Shown here in pieces: positions 16,980-26,544 of a stretch of 64,000 nt of DNA (position 1 is its first letter; the number at the start of each line of letters is the position of its first letter). The DNA is from Hungatella_A sp034142505 (GTDB lineage: Bacteria; Bacillota; Clostridia; Lachnospirales; Lachnospiraceae). The translations under genes and the position numbers were made by a program. The notes beneath the pieces are model-generated. The model worked only from the letters and a program-made list of their open reading frames with translations, did no database searches and was not told where the DNA came from. Location: contig JAWZDV010000060.1 of the NCBI GenBank assembly GCA_034142505.1, positions 1-64,000 on the forward strand, read 5' to 3'.

Positions 16980-18725
16980 ATGAGTGGGGAGGAAAAACTG
17001 GAAGAATACTATGCGGATGACGCCAGACGGTTTCATGGCGTGGTGGACCGGATTTTATCAAAATTTGGAGGGATTTATCAGAAGGACAAGGATGATTTTT
17101 ACTCCCTGGCCAATGAGGTGCTGGCTGATGCCTGCCGGAATTATGATGAGACGAAAAACTTTGACGGGTATGTGTATTCCTGCCTGTCGAATCGGATTAA
17201 GACAGAGATTACACGGCTGAACCGGGAGAAGCGAAGGGCCGACCGGCTGGCTGTTTCCATAGAGATGCCCCTGGGGAATGAGGAGAATTTGACTGTTGGG
17301 GATGTGCTGGCGGCAGATTTTGATATGGAGAAGGAATTGGAGGAGAGAAGGGTACTGAGAGAGAGGAATTATGGGGCGGCCGGCCAGAGAAGTGCAGACC
17401 GGTGTGTCGATGAGAAGATTTCACAGTATTACCGGAGACTTTCCAGGGTTCAGAGACAGATTGTGGAGCTGAAAATGGAGGATGTGGCGGCTGGTGAGAT
17501 CAAGAGCCGCCTTCATTTGACGGACAGGCAGTATGAGCGTCATTGCAGGGAGATGAGGTCTTTCGACAGAGTCTGTATATTGGGGGAGAGACGGGAGGAA
17601 CGGAAGGCCGGTTTTGAGAAGAGAGAGAGGACGGCCGAGGGATTCTCCCAGACATCCGAACAATGCAGGCAGGAGCATTGTTCCATTGCGTCGATGATCC
17701 GGAAGATGGACAGCGGCGCCTTCCGGTTTGACCATCCGGTCCAGCGGGAGGCAGGGCAGTGGAATACGGGAATGAAGGGAAATCTGATCTCCGACATTTT
17801 ACAGGATAATCCTGTCCCGGCGCTGGTATTCGCACACCAGATTGTGGACGGGATGGTGGTCAACTGGAATCTGGACGGGAAGCAGAGGTGTGTCAATGTA
17901 TATGAGTTTTATCATGATGGTTTTCGAATCAGCCGCAATGTGAGACGATGGCTGATCCGCTACCAGACTGCGGCTGGAAACGTGTCCGGAATGGTAGTTG
18001 GGGAAGAGGAGATTCCCCAGTATGAGTGGAGGGAGTGTGATATCCGTGGTAAAAAATATTCGGAGCTGCCGGCCGAACTACAGGAACGGTTTCATCATTA
18101 CAACTTTGAGGTGTTACGATACTTCAATTGCAGCGGTGATGACATTTCCTACCATACCGCAAGGTACAATGAAGGCTGCCCCATGACCCAGTCCCAAAAG
18201 GGGATGACCCGCCTTGGAGCGGATTCTGCTTCCAGAGTTAAGAGCATTTCCGGCATGGATTTTTTCAAAGAACAGGGTTGCTATAATGAGTCTGAATTTC
18301 GCAATGGCACGATCAGCCGGGTCGTGGCAGAGAGCATCATGGCCTGCTATTTCCTGGAGGACTGGAAGAAACAGCAGGAAGAAATGTGCGATTATATCCG
18401 TGAACATGCCACAGCCGGCGATTTTGAACGCTTTGAGGAGATGGTGGGGCGACTGTCCGCCGTAGTCAATGAGGATGTGGCAGAGATGTTCGACTCCAAA
18501 GACAGCTTCCTCTGGTTCGGCCTGTTCGCCCGGTTCGGGGAACTGGGACTTCCGGATGAGAAGTTTGTGGAGTTTATGGATGCGTTCTGGATTGGACTTC
18601 ATGAGAAAATGGTGGATGGGGTGTCCTTTGATGATCTGGATCGGAGGTCCGCCAAGGATAAGGATGTGGTGATTGGGAAGATGCGGCATTTGGAACGGCT
18701 GATGATGGATTTTTTGAAAAAATAA
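16980..18725 (+). CDS. sigma-70-like domain fused to DUF262 (ParB-like) domain
   Basis: 581 residues from the ATG at 16980 (site TTGGAGGAATAG); an upstream ATG at 16908 lies inside the promoter and is rejected. Residues about 35-90 match sigma region 2 (DDFYSLANEVLADACRNYD; FDGYVYSCLSNRIKTEITR). Residues about 150-200 resemble region 4 (LSRVQRQIVELKMEDVAAGE, then LTDRQYERHCREM). From about 235 onward a DUF262-type domain begins, with DGKQR at about 298 (family form DGQQR) and FRFDHPVQREAGQW before it. DUF262 domains are ParB-related NTP-binding or nuclease modules, best known from GmrSD-type restriction. I know of no described sigma-DUF262 fusion. SOS control and the divergent RNA polymerase suggest a switch protein for the island. 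Confidence 0.72.
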   Translation: MSGEEKLEEYYADDARRFHGVVDRILSKFGGIYQKDKDDFYSLANEVLADACRNYDETKNFDGYVYSCLSNRIKTEITRLNREKRRADRLAVSIEMPLGNEENLTVGDVLAADFDMEKELEERRVLRERNYGAAGQRSADRCVDEKISQYYRRLSRVQRQIVELKMEDVAAGEIKSRLHLTDRQYERHCREMRSFDRVCILGERREERKAGFEKRERTAEGFSQTSEQCRQEHCSIASMIRKMDSGAFRFDHPVQREAGQWNTGMKGNLISDILQDNPVPALVFAHQIVDGMVVNWNLDGKQRCVNVYEFYHDGFRISRNVRRWLIRYQTAAGNVSGMVVGEEEIPQYEWRECDIRGKKYSELPAELQERFHHYNFEVLRYFNCSGDDISYHTARYNEGCPMTQSQKGMTRLGADSASRVKSISGMDFFKEQGCYNESEFRNGTISRVVAESIMACYFLEDWKKQQEEMCDYIREHATAGDFERFEEMVGRLSAVVNEDVAEMFDSKDSFLWFGLFARFGELGLPDEKFVEFMDAFWIGLHEKMVDGVSFDDLDRRSAKDKDVVIGKMRHLERLMMDFLKK

Positions 18726-18766
18726 CCCGGTGCCGTGTAATTGATAGACACAGCATCGGGTTATAG
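18716..18766 (-). terminator. terminator between convergent genes
   Basis: Stem AACCCGATGCTGTGT with GCACCGGGTT on the - strand, followed by ATTTTTT. It overlaps the last codons of the sigma-DUF262 gene and ends the DUF305 gene on the other strand. Confidence 0.75.
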
Positions 18767-18786
18767 AAACATGTGTATGGTTAGTT

Positions 18787-19533
18787 TTACTTAACTTTTT
18801 TCAGAATCTCATTCATCTGCGCAATCTCTTTCTCCTGGGCGGCGATGATAGTCTCGGCCAGTTTCTTTACCTCCTCATGGTCCGTAAAATCCAGAATGGC
18901 TTTGGACATATCCACGGCCATCTGGTGGTGCATGAGCATTCCCTCCGCGAACGCGGCATCCACATTCTTGGCAGTGGTGGTGCCGTGTCCCATGTGGGCG
19001 TGGCCGGACATCATCTGGTCGTAGGCGGTTAAGTAGCCTTCTTCCTTGGCCTCGTCCTTTTCGCCGGATTCCTCAATCTCTTTGATCAGCTGGTTCATCT
19101 GGTCGATCTCGCCGGTCTGGGCTTCGATGATATCCTTGGCCAGCTGCTTCAGTTCCTCATTCTTCCCGCCGTACTTAAGATAACTCAGCGACATGTCGAT
19201 GGCAGATTCATGGTGAGGAATCATACCCTTTAGGAAATCCACCGATGCATTTCCTGTCGGCTCCACAGTCATCTCCTCCATCATGTCGGTCATGATTTCA
19301 TCCTGCTCTTTTAAATAGCTGGATAATGCATCCGATTCCGCCTGTGCAGCGTTAGTGGTAGAAGTGGTACCCGCCGTCGTCGGCCCTGTCGTCATCTCCT
19401 CGCTGCTGTGCCCTGCGTGGGGGTCCTGGGCATCCTGCTTCCGATTGGCCGCGCCAACCCAAAAGACAAGCAGAACAACCAAAATAATGGCCAGTATAAT
19501 CCCAACGGTCCAATACTGTTTTTGTTTATTCAT
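18787..19533 (-). CDS. membrane-anchored DUF305 (double) protein
   Basis: 248 residues from the ATG at 19533 behind AAAGGGACTG. One N-terminal transmembrane helix (VGIILAIILVVLLVFWVG), then a Thr/Ala-rich linker with HAGH. Two DUF305 repeats follow, each with a paired-His motif (MIPHHESAIDMS and MLMHHQMAVDMS). DUF305 is a ferritin-like helical family exposed outside the membrane and often linked to copper or other metals. The extra HAHMGHG between the repeats could also bind metal. Single gene, no partner visible. Confidence 0.85.
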   Translation of the reverse strand: MNKQKQYWTVGIILAIILVVLLVFWVGAANRKQDAQDPHAGHSSEEMTTGPTTAGTTSTTNAAQAESDALSSYLKEQDEIMTDMMEEMTVEPTGNASVDFLKGMIPHHESAIDMSLSYLKYGGKNEELKQLAKDIIEAQTGEIDQMNQLIKEIEESGEKDEAKEEGYLTAYDQMMSGHAHMGHGTTTAKNVDAAFAEGMLMHHQMAVDMSKAILDFTDHEEVKKLAETIIAAQEKEIAQMNEILKKVK

Positions 19534-19652
19534 AAAATTCAGTCCCTTTCTGAAAATGTATTTGATCAGTCTTATTATGCCTGATTTTATTGCTGGCAAT
19601 ACACGGACAGAAGGAACGAACCCTATTTGTATCAGTCTTTATGAAAAACGCA

Positions 19653-20549
19653 TTAAATACTCTTATAATACCAGGATACTTTATTCCTCCCGGTTTTTTT
19701 GGATTTGTAAAGCATGTCATCTACCATTTTAAAACTCTTGTCATAGCTCTGCCCTTTAGCGGGAGTAACCGTAATACCACCAATGCTGATCGTGATGACG
19801 CCTGTCTTCGAGGCTTTGTGCGGAATTCCCAGCATTTCAATACCTTGGCACAAATCACATGCGATGCGTTTGGCGATTCTTCCTGAAGTATTTGGTAAAA
19901 GAAATACAAATTCTTCTCCGCCGTATCGAGCTGCAAAATCACCTATGCGGCGATGGGTATGTAAATAATGAGCAATCTGCTTAAGCGCCTCATCGCCGTT
20001 GGGGTGACCATAAATATCATTATACTGCTTAAAAAAGTCCACATCGACAAGACCTATGGAGATGGGGGTTTCGTCCCTCATGGCACGAAACCATTCAGAT
20101 TCACTTTGTTCGTCGTAGTAACGTCGATTGGGAATCCCAGTAAGACCATCCATCATAGACAGTGTCTCAAATGCCTTGCGGTAAGAATACAACTGAATGT
20201 GTGTCTGGACTCTGGCTAATACAACGCTAGCATTAAATGGCTTTGTGATATAATCAACTGCCCCTAATTTTAATCCATATTCTTCATTGCCGGCATCATC
20301 CAGGCTTGTTATGAGTATGACGGGGATATTTTTCGTAAATACTTGTTCTTTGAGTAATGTGAGGGTTTCAAAGCCATTGATTCCCTGCATAATGACATCT
20401 AATAGAATGAGACTTGGCATCAATGATGCAACTTCCTTTATAGCATCTTCCCCGGAATGACACATGTGTACATCATATTTTTCAATAAGAATATTTTTTA
20501 GTGCTGTTCCCTGTAAGAGACTGTCGTCAACAATCAGTATTTTTTCCAT
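19653..20549 (-). CDS. response regulator-diguanylate cyclase (REC-GGDEF)
   Basis: 298 residues. REC domain 1-125 with acidic pair IVDDS, phospho-acceptor Asp in LILLDVIMQG (about 51) and KPF. GGDEF domain about 130-290 with active-site GGEEF and the inhibitory RxxD motif (RIGD) exactly five residues ahead, so product feedback is likely. It makes cyclic di-GMP from two GTP when phosphorylated. PleD/WspR-like layout. No sensor kinase lies adjacent. It differs in base composition from the phage island on the left and is probably core genome. Confidence 0.92.
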   Translation of the reverse strand: MEKILIVDDSLLQGTALKNILIEKYDVHMCHSGEDAIKEVASLMPSLILLDVIMQGINGFETLTLLKEQVFTKNIPVILITSLDDAGNEEYGLKLGAVDYITKPFNASVVLARVQTHIQLYSYRKAFETLSMMDGLTGIPNRRYYDEQSESEWFRAMRDETPISIGLVDVDFFKQYNDIYGHPNGDEALKQIAHYLHTHRRIGDFAARYGGEEFVFLLPNTSGRIAKRIACDLCQGIEMLGIPHKASKTGVITISIGGITVTPAKGQSYDKSFKMVDDMLYKSKKTGRNKVSWYYKSI

Positions 20550-20718
20550 TGGTGTACCTCTTATCTTCTGATCATACCTAACTTTATATCAAGTATAGCA
20601 TGAATAATAAAAAAGTGTTACTGGATTGTCTTCAAATGTCTTTAAAAAAAGAACCTCAATATCATCTTGCAAAGGCTGTAAAGACCTTATAAACTGATGA
20701 TTTTGAGATTCCAGGCAA

Positions 20719-20792
20719 TCGGAGTAACAGGATTTGAACCTGCGACCTCTCGGCCCCCAGCCGAGCGCGCTACCAAGCTACGCCATACTCCG
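20719..20792 (-). tRNA. tRNA-Pro (GGG)
   Basis: Cloverleaf on the - strand: acceptor CGGAGTA/TACTCCG, D-arm GCGTAGCTTGGTAGCGC, anticodon stem CTCGG/CCGAG with loop CTGGGGG (anticodon GGG), T-arm GCAGG TTCAAAT CCTGT, discriminator A. CCA is not encoded. Confidence 0.95.
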
Positions 20793-20904
20793 TACTCGAC
20801 TATTATAGCAAAAGATTGTCAATTTGAAAAGTAGATTCTATTGAAAATTTAAAATGAATGGGATATGATAGTACGAGAGCGATAAAAAAGGGAGAAAAGA
20901 AGCG

Positions 20905-21687
20905 ATGAGGAAGCTGGTCAGCTTTGATTTGGATATGACGCTTTTGGACCATGAAACCTATGAGATTCCAGGCAGCGCGCTGGAGGCGCTGGAGCGTCTT
21001 CGGGAGCGGGGCCATGTGGTAGTGCTGGCTACCGGGCGGGATATGGACAATCATTACAGCAGAATTTTCCGGGATACGGTGGGAGCGGACGCTGTGATTC
21101 ATATGAATGGGACGAAGATTACGGTGGGAGACGAACTGATTTATGAACACCGGATGGACGCCGGGTTGTTGGAGCGGGCGCTTCAGTTCGCGGAGGACCA
21201 TGGATATTCTCTGGGGGTGACGATCGGTGATGAGGATTATTATACCCACAGTGAGCAGGTGGCGGAGCATGATGTGAGACGGTGGGGGGAATGCGGGAGA
21301 CAGTTTCAGGACCCGCGAAAACTGCTGGATCTGGGAGTGCGGACCATGGCGTATATCGGGCCGCCGGATGGGGCGCGTGTGATTGAGGCGGCATTTCCGG
21401 AATTAAAGCTGCTGCTGTTTGCGGGACTTCAGGGGGCGGATGTGATTGAGAAGGCAGTTTCCAAGGCCCAGGGATTGGAGCGTCTCTGTAAATATTATGG
21501 GATGGAACTGAAAGATACCTATGCGTTTGGCGACAGCATGAACGATTATGAGATCATACAGACGGCCGGAGTCGGGATTGCGATGGGCAATGCTCTCGAT
21601 GTGCTGAAGGAAGCCGCGGACTACGTGACGGCCGATATCCAGGAGGACGGGGTGTATAAAGCCTGTGTGCATTTTGGGCTGATTTAG
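20905..21687 (+). CDS. HAD-family phosphatase (Cof type)
   Basis: 260 residues. Motif I FDLDMTLLD (nucleophile Asp), motif II ATGRD, a large C2-type cap, and motifs III/IV near the end (KAQGLERLCKYYG, AFGDSMNDYEI). Cof-type HAD enzymes hydrolyse sugar or nucleotide phosphates; the substrate cannot be read from sequence. The next gene follows after 59 bases, probably the same operon. Confidence 0.9.
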   Translation: MRKLVSFDLDMTLLDHETYEIPGSALEALERLRERGHVVVLATGRDMDNHYSRIFRDTVGADAVIHMNGTKITVGDELIYEHRMDAGLLERALQFAEDHGYSLGVTIGDEDYYTHSEQVAEHDVRRWGECGRQFQDPRKLLDLGVRTMAYIGPPDGARVIEAAFPELKLLLFAGLQGADVIEKAVSKAQGLERLCKYYGMELKDTYAFGDSMNDYEIIQTAGVGIAMGNALDVLKEAADYVTADIQEDGVYKACVHFGLI

Positions 21688-21746
21688 AAAGCGAACATAA
21701 AAATCAGGCGCCGCAGTCAGACGCCGGACATAAAGGAGAATAAAGG

Positions 21747-23546
21747 ATGAATGTAAAACTGGAACAGTTAAGAAAGCTGATGGCAGAGCGGCATATGGAT
21801 GCGTATCTGATACCAACAGCGGATTTTCACGAATCGGAGTATGTGGGGGAACATTTTAAATGCCGGAAATACATCACCGGCTTTACCGGTTCCGCCGGAA
21901 TTGCGGTGGTAACGCCGGAGGATGCCGGACTGTGGACGGACGGACGATATTTTGTCCAGGCATCAAGGCAGCTGGAGGGCAGCGGTTTTACGCTTCAGCG
22001 GATGGGGCAGGAAGGTGTTCCAACCATCCAGGAGTATTTGGAGGAAATGCTCCCGGAGGGCGGTGTCCTGGGCTTTGACGGCCGTGTGGTCAACAGCCAG
22101 ATGGGGCAGGAATTGATGGAGGCGCTGGAGGGCAGGCAGGTATCATTTTCCTATGAGGAAGATCTGGTTGGCATGATCTGGGAGGACCGCCCGGCATTGT
22201 CGGCGGAACCGGTCTGGATTCTGGAGGAAAAGTACGCGGGTGTTTCGGCGGCGCAGAAGATTGCGGATTTGAGAAAGGCTATGAAAGAGGCCAAAGCCAG
22301 CGTCCATGTGCTGACGACGCTGGATGATATTGTGTGGCTACTCAATATCCGGGGTAATGATATCCCTTACAATCCGGTAGTTCTGTCCTATGTGGTGGTG
22401 ACGGAGGAGAAATTCTATCTGTTCATCAATCCTGAGGTACTGAGCGGGGAAGTGAAGTCTTATCTGGCGGGGCTGGGTGTGAAGATCAAGCCTTACGACG
22501 ATATTTACGAGTTTGTGAAAGCAATTTTCAGACAGAATGTGCTGCTGGAATCCGGGAAGACCAACTATGCGATTATCAACAATTTAGATAAGAGCAATAA
22601 GATCATCGACCAGTTGAATCCAACGGCGGCGGCGAAGGCCAGGAAGAACCCGGTGGAAATTGAGAATGAGCGGAAAGCCCACATCAAAGATGGGGTGGCT
22701 GTGACGAAGTTTATCTACTGGCTGAAAAAGACGATGAAGGAGAAGCCGGCGGACCAGGTGTTGACGGAGATCTCGGTTTCCGATTATCTGGAGGAGTTGA
22801 GACGGCAGCAGGAGGGGAATTTAGGACTCAGCTTTGATACGATCTCGGCTTATGGGGAGCATGCGGCGATGTGCCATTACTCCGCGACGCAGGAGAGTGA
22901 TGTGGAGTTGAAACCGGAGGGACTGTATCTGATTGATTCCGGCGGACAATATTATGAGGGAACCACGGATATTACCAGAACGGTGGCGTTGGGGCCGATT
23001 ACGGATGAGGAGCGGGAGCATTTCACCCTGGTTGCCATGAGTATGCTGCGGCTGGGGCATGTGAAATTCCTTCATGGCTGCCGCGGACTGACGCTGGACT
23101 ATGTGGCCAGAGAGCCGTTCTGGACCAGAGGGCTGAACTATGACCACGGCACTGGACACGGCGTGGGATATCTGTTAAATGTTCACGAGCGCCCGCACGG
23201 CATCCGCTGGAAAATGGTGCCGGAGCGGATGGACAACGCGGAGTTGGAGGCCGGCATGGTGACCTCCGATGAACCGGGAATCTATATCGAGGGGAGCCAC
23301 GGAATCAGGACGGAGAATCTGATGGTCTGTAAAAATGCGGAGAAAAATGAATATGGGCAGTTCATGGAATTTGAATTTTTGACCTTTGTGCCCATTGATT
23401 TGGATGCGTTGGACCCGTCGATGATGGAGCCGAGGGATATCGCTTATCTGAATGAATATCATAAAGAAGTTTATGAGAAAATTTCGCCGTATCTGACCGA
23501 TGAAGAGGCGGAGTGGCTGAAGGAATATACAAGAGAAATTTCATAG
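21747..23546 (+). CDS. Xaa-Pro aminopeptidase, M24 family
   Basis: 599 residues, the long form with two creatinase-like N-terminal domains and a C-terminal pita-bread domain. Metal ligands are visible: Asp pair in YLIDSGGQYYEGTTDITR, His in DHGTGHGVGYLLNVHE, Glu in SDEPGIYIEG, and Glu in FEFLTFVPID. It removes N-terminal residues before proline in the cytoplasm. Good AAAGGAGAATAAAGG site. A hairpin terminator follows at 23601. Confidence 0.93.
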   Translation: MNVKLEQLRKLMAERHMDAYLIPTADFHESEYVGEHFKCRKYITGFTGSAGIAVVTPEDAGLWTDGRYFVQASRQLEGSGFTLQRMGQEGVPTIQEYLEEMLPEGGVLGFDGRVVNSQMGQELMEALEGRQVSFSYEEDLVGMIWEDRPALSAEPVWILEEKYAGVSAAQKIADLRKAMKEAKASVHVLTTLDDIVWLLNIRGNDIPYNPVVLSYVVVTEEKFYLFINPEVLSGEVKSYLAGLGVKIKPYDDIYEFVKAIFRQNVLLESGKTNYAIINNLDKSNKIIDQLNPTAAAKARKNPVEIENERKAHIKDGVAVTKFIYWLKKTMKEKPADQVLTEISVSDYLEELRRQQEGNLGLSFDTISAYGEHAAMCHYSATQESDVELKPEGLYLIDSGGQYYEGTTDITRTVALGPITDEEREHFTLVAMSMLRLGHVKFLHGCRGLTLDYVAREPFWTRGLNYDHGTGHGVGYLLNVHERPHGIRWKMVPERMDNAELEAGMVTSDEPGIYIEGSHGIRTENLMVCKNAEKNEYGQFMEFEFLTFVPIDLDALDPSMMEPRDIAYLNEYHKEVYEKISPYLTDEEAEWLKEYTREIS

Positions 23547-23600
23547 TGGTTTGGTGGATTTTGTCGTAGCATAAGAGACAGAGGCTTCGGGCATGATAGG

Positions 23601-23645
23601 AAGAAGGATGTATTTTGGATGATAAAATATATCCTTCTTTTGATT
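23601..23645 (+). terminator. terminator after the aminopeptidase gene
   Basis: AAGAAGGAT-TATTTT pairs with AAAATATATCCTTCTT, then TTGATTTTGG. Its presence argues against a start for the next gene at 23615, inside the stem. Confidence 0.65.
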
Positions 23646-23671
23646 TTGGTTTGGAAAGGAGACGTTTTGGA

Positions 23672-25795
23672 GTGAGAATAGATGAGGGGTCTGCAACTGC
23701 AAATCGGCTGATCCGGGAGAAATCGCCTTATCTGCTGCAGCATGCGTATAATCCGGTGGCCTGGTATCCCTGGGGAAAGGAAGCCTTTGACAGAGCGAAG
23801 GCGGAGGACCGGCCGATTTTTCTGTCTATTGGATATAGTACCTGCCACTGGTGTCATGTGATGGAGGAGGAATCCTTTGAAAATGACAGGATTGCGGAAA
23901 TCATGAACCGGGATTTTATCTGTGTGAAGGTGGACCGGGAGGAGCGGCCGGACGTGGATTCGGTGTATATGGCGGTGTGTCAGGCCATGACCGGACAGGG
24001 GGGATGGCCGCTGACCATTATTATGACGCCGGAATGCCGGCCATTTTTCGCAGGGACGTATCTGCCGCCGGTGAGACGGTATGGGCGGATGGGATTGGAA
24101 GAACTGCTGGCTTCGGTGGCGAAACAGTGGAAGGGAGAGCGGCAGCAGCTGGTGGGAAGCGCGGAACAGATTCAGGGCTTTCTGCGGCAGCAGGCGGAGC
24201 AGGTGGTGGACGGGGAACCCGGGACCGGGCTGGTTATCCAGGGCTACCGTCAGTTAGAAAGAAGCTTTGATGAGGATTATGGAGGATTTGGCGGAGCCCC
24301 GAAGTTTCCGACCCCGCACCATTTCCTGTTTTTGATGGATTATGGTGTGAGGAATGAGGTGCGGGAAGCGGTCTATATGGTAGAAAAGTCGCTGGTACAG
24401 ATGTATAGGGGCGGGATTTTTGACCATATCGGCGGTGGATTTTCCAGGTATTCTACGGATGAGAAGTGGCTGGTGCCACATTTTGAAAAAATGCTGTATG
24501 ACAATGCATTGCTGGCCCTGGCCTATGTGGAAGCATATGGGGTGACAGGGAATGCGCTGTATGCGGATGTGGCTGGGGACATACTTGGATATGTGGAGCG
24601 GGAGCTTACGGATGCAGACGGCGGATTCTACTGTGGGCAGGATGCGGACAGCGATGGGGTGGAAGGAAAGTATTATGTGTTTACGCCGGAGGAGGTCCGG
24701 GAGGTCCTGGGAGATTTGGAGGGGGAGAAGTTTTGCAGAGAATATGGGATTACGCGGAAAGGTAATTTTGAGGGGAAGAGTATTCCAAATCTGCTGGGAG
24801 ATGAGTGGGAGCGTGGCGCAGAGAGAAAAACAAAATTTGAGACGAGCGGCAAAAAACAGGTTCCCGGCGGGCACGAAAGCATGCTAAAAATGCAAAAGTT
24901 ATATGAATACCGCCTTAGCAGGACCCATCTTCACAAAGACGACAAGATTCTTGTATCCTGGAACGGCTGGATGATTACGGCATTCGCCAAGGCGGGGGCG
25001 GTTCTGAATGAGGACCGGTATGTGGAGAAGGCCGTGCAGGCGGAGGCATTTATCCATAGCAGGCTTTTGAGGGATGGACGGCTGATGGTGCGCTACCGGG
25101 ATGGAGAATCGGCCGGGGAAGGCAAGCTGGATGATTACGCCTGTTATGCCCAGGCGCTGCTGGAACTTTATGAAGTGACGTTTGAGACGGGATACCTTAG
25201 CAGGGCCTGTGAGATTGCCTGGACGATGGTGCAGCAGTTTTTTGATGAGAAACATGGCGGATTCTATCTGTATGCGGAGGATGGAGAAGCGCTGATTGTG
25301 AGAACGAAGGAGACCTATGACGGGGCGATGCCGTCAGGAAATTCTGTGGCGGCGCTGGTGCTGGAACGTCTGGCACGGATTACCGGGGAGAAACGGTGGT
25401 CCGAGGTGCTGGAGAAACAGATGCGATTTCTTGCCGGTGCCATGGAGGGATATCCAGCGGGCCATAGCTACGCGCTGCTGGCAATGATGAACGTCCTGTA
25501 TCCCACAAAGGAACTGGTATGTGTCTGTCCGAAGGAATCAATGTGCTTTGATGAACATTCGACTGGAACAGGGACATCTCTGTTCAGACGGCTTCGAAAC
25601 CTGGCTGAAACGGTCCATGGCCTGGTTGTCGTGGTGAAAACACCGGAAAATGAAGCAGAACTTGGAAAACTGGCTCCTTATACAGGCGATTATCCGGTGC
25701 CAAAAGCAGGCGCACAGTTTTACCTGTGCAGTGGCGAACAGTGTATGCCGCCAGTGACAGATCTGGAACAGGTGATAAAAAAATGGAATGCGTGA
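23672..25795 (+). CDS. YyaL-type DUF255 thioredoxin-domain protein
   Basis: About 707 residues from a GTG at 23672 (site AAAGGAGACGTTTTGGA). A TTG at 23615 is in frame but falls in the preceding terminator. The N-terminal domain is thioredoxin-like: ANRLIREKSPYLLQHAYNPV is the family signature, followed by YSTCHWCHVMEEESF with a CxxC. The rest is an alpha/alpha toroid like glycosidases and epimerases (DIGGGF-like GGIFDHIGGGFSRYSTDEKW, HFEKMLYDNA). Widely conserved; exact activity is not known, a redox or sugar-related role being proposed for relatives. Confidence 0.9.
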   Translation: MRIDEGSATANRLIREKSPYLLQHAYNPVAWYPWGKEAFDRAKAEDRPIFLSIGYSTCHWCHVMEEESFENDRIAEIMNRDFICVKVDREERPDVDSVYMAVCQAMTGQGGWPLTIIMTPECRPFFAGTYLPPVRRYGRMGLEELLASVAKQWKGERQQLVGSAEQIQGFLRQQAEQVVDGEPGTGLVIQGYRQLERSFDEDYGGFGGAPKFPTPHHFLFLMDYGVRNEVREAVYMVEKSLVQMYRGGIFDHIGGGFSRYSTDEKWLVPHFEKMLYDNALLALAYVEAYGVTGNALYADVAGDILGYVERELTDADGGFYCGQDADSDGVEGKYYVFTPEEVREVLGDLEGEKFCREYGITRKGNFEGKSIPNLLGDEWERGAERKTKFETSGKKQVPGGHESMLKMQKLYEYRLSRTHLHKDDKILVSWNGWMITAFAKAGAVLNEDRYVEKAVQAEAFIHSRLLRDGRLMVRYRDGESAGEGKLDDYACYAQALLELYEVTFETGYLSRACEIAWTMVQQFFDEKHGGFYLYAEDGEALIVRTKETYDGAMPSGNSVAALVLERLARITGEKRWSEVLEKQMRFLAGAMEGYPAGHSYALLAMMNVLYPTKELVCVCPKESMCFDEHSTGTGTSLFRRLRNLAETVHGLVVVVKTPENEAELGKLAPYTGDYPVPKAGAQFYLCSGEQCMPPVTDLEQVIKKWNA

Positions 25796-25904
25796 ATGTG
25801 CGGAAAATGATTTAACTGTAACTAATATGATAACTGTAACAAAGAAAGCAACTGTAAAAAATGTAGTTTCAGATAAAACGTTATATAGAATTTGGAGGCA
25901 GGTT

Positions 25905-26528
25905 ATGAAACTGGAGGAATTATTTGAGGAGATGGATGTGCATTTACAGAAGGATGACCGGCCATCGGAATATTTGGAAAAGGCCGGGGAATCAGAGTTG
26001 TTCCTTCATTTTCCATTTGAGATGCTCCATCGTATGAAAAAGACGAAGCAGTCGCCCAAATACCACCCGGAGGGAAATGTGTGGATTCACACCCTGATGG
26101 TAGTGGATGAGGCCGCCAAACGGAGAAATCAGAGCGCCAACCCGCGTGTTTTCATGTGGGCCGCGCTGCTCCATGATATCGGAAAGCCGGATACCACCAG
26201 ACTCAAACACGGAAAAATCACTTCCTACAACCACGACAGGGAGGGGGAGCGTCTTGCCAGGGAATTTCTGGAAATCTTCTCGGACGACGAAGTCTTTATA
26301 CGGGACGTCTGCGGGTTGGTGCGGTACCACATGCAGATTTTATTTGTGGCAAAGAAGACGGCATTTGCGGAGCTGGAAGAGATGAAAAAACGGGTGGATA
26401 TCCGGGAAGCCGCCCTGTTTGGCCTGTGTGACAGGCTGGGGAGGGACGGCGTGGACGAGGAGAAGGAACGGGAGAGTGTGCAGGCGTTTTTACTGGCCTG
26501 CGCGGTGGAGGAGGAAGTGCTGGTTTGA
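25905..26528 (+). CDS. HD-domain hydrolase
   Basis: 207 residues. The start at 25905 follows TTGGAGGCAGGTT; a longer in-frame reading from 25788 overlaps the previous gene and has no ribosome site. HD motif: HTLMVVDEA, then ALLHDIGKP (His-Asp pair) and later RYHMQIL. This is the HD form found attached to CCA-adding enzymes (WIHTLMV...LLHDIGKPDT) but without the nucleotidyltransferase part. Probably a metal-dependent phosphohydrolase of nucleotides or RNA ends. Confidence 0.85.
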   Translation: MKLEELFEEMDVHLQKDDRPSEYLEKAGESELFLHFPFEMLHRMKKTKQSPKYHPEGNVWIHTLMVVDEAAKRRNQSANPRVFMWAALLHDIGKPDTTRLKHGKITSYNHDREGERLAREFLEIFSDDEVFIRDVCGLVRYHMQILFVAKKTAFAELEEMKKRVDIREAALFGLCDRLGRDGVDEEKERESVQAFLLACAVEEEVLV

Positions 26529-26544
26529 GTTTCTCCACTGATTC

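Noticed and set aside
20719..20792. tRNA-Pro as attachment site of the phage island
   Set aside because: No integrase gene beside it and no duplicated tRNA 3' end was found; two core-type genes lie between it and the island.
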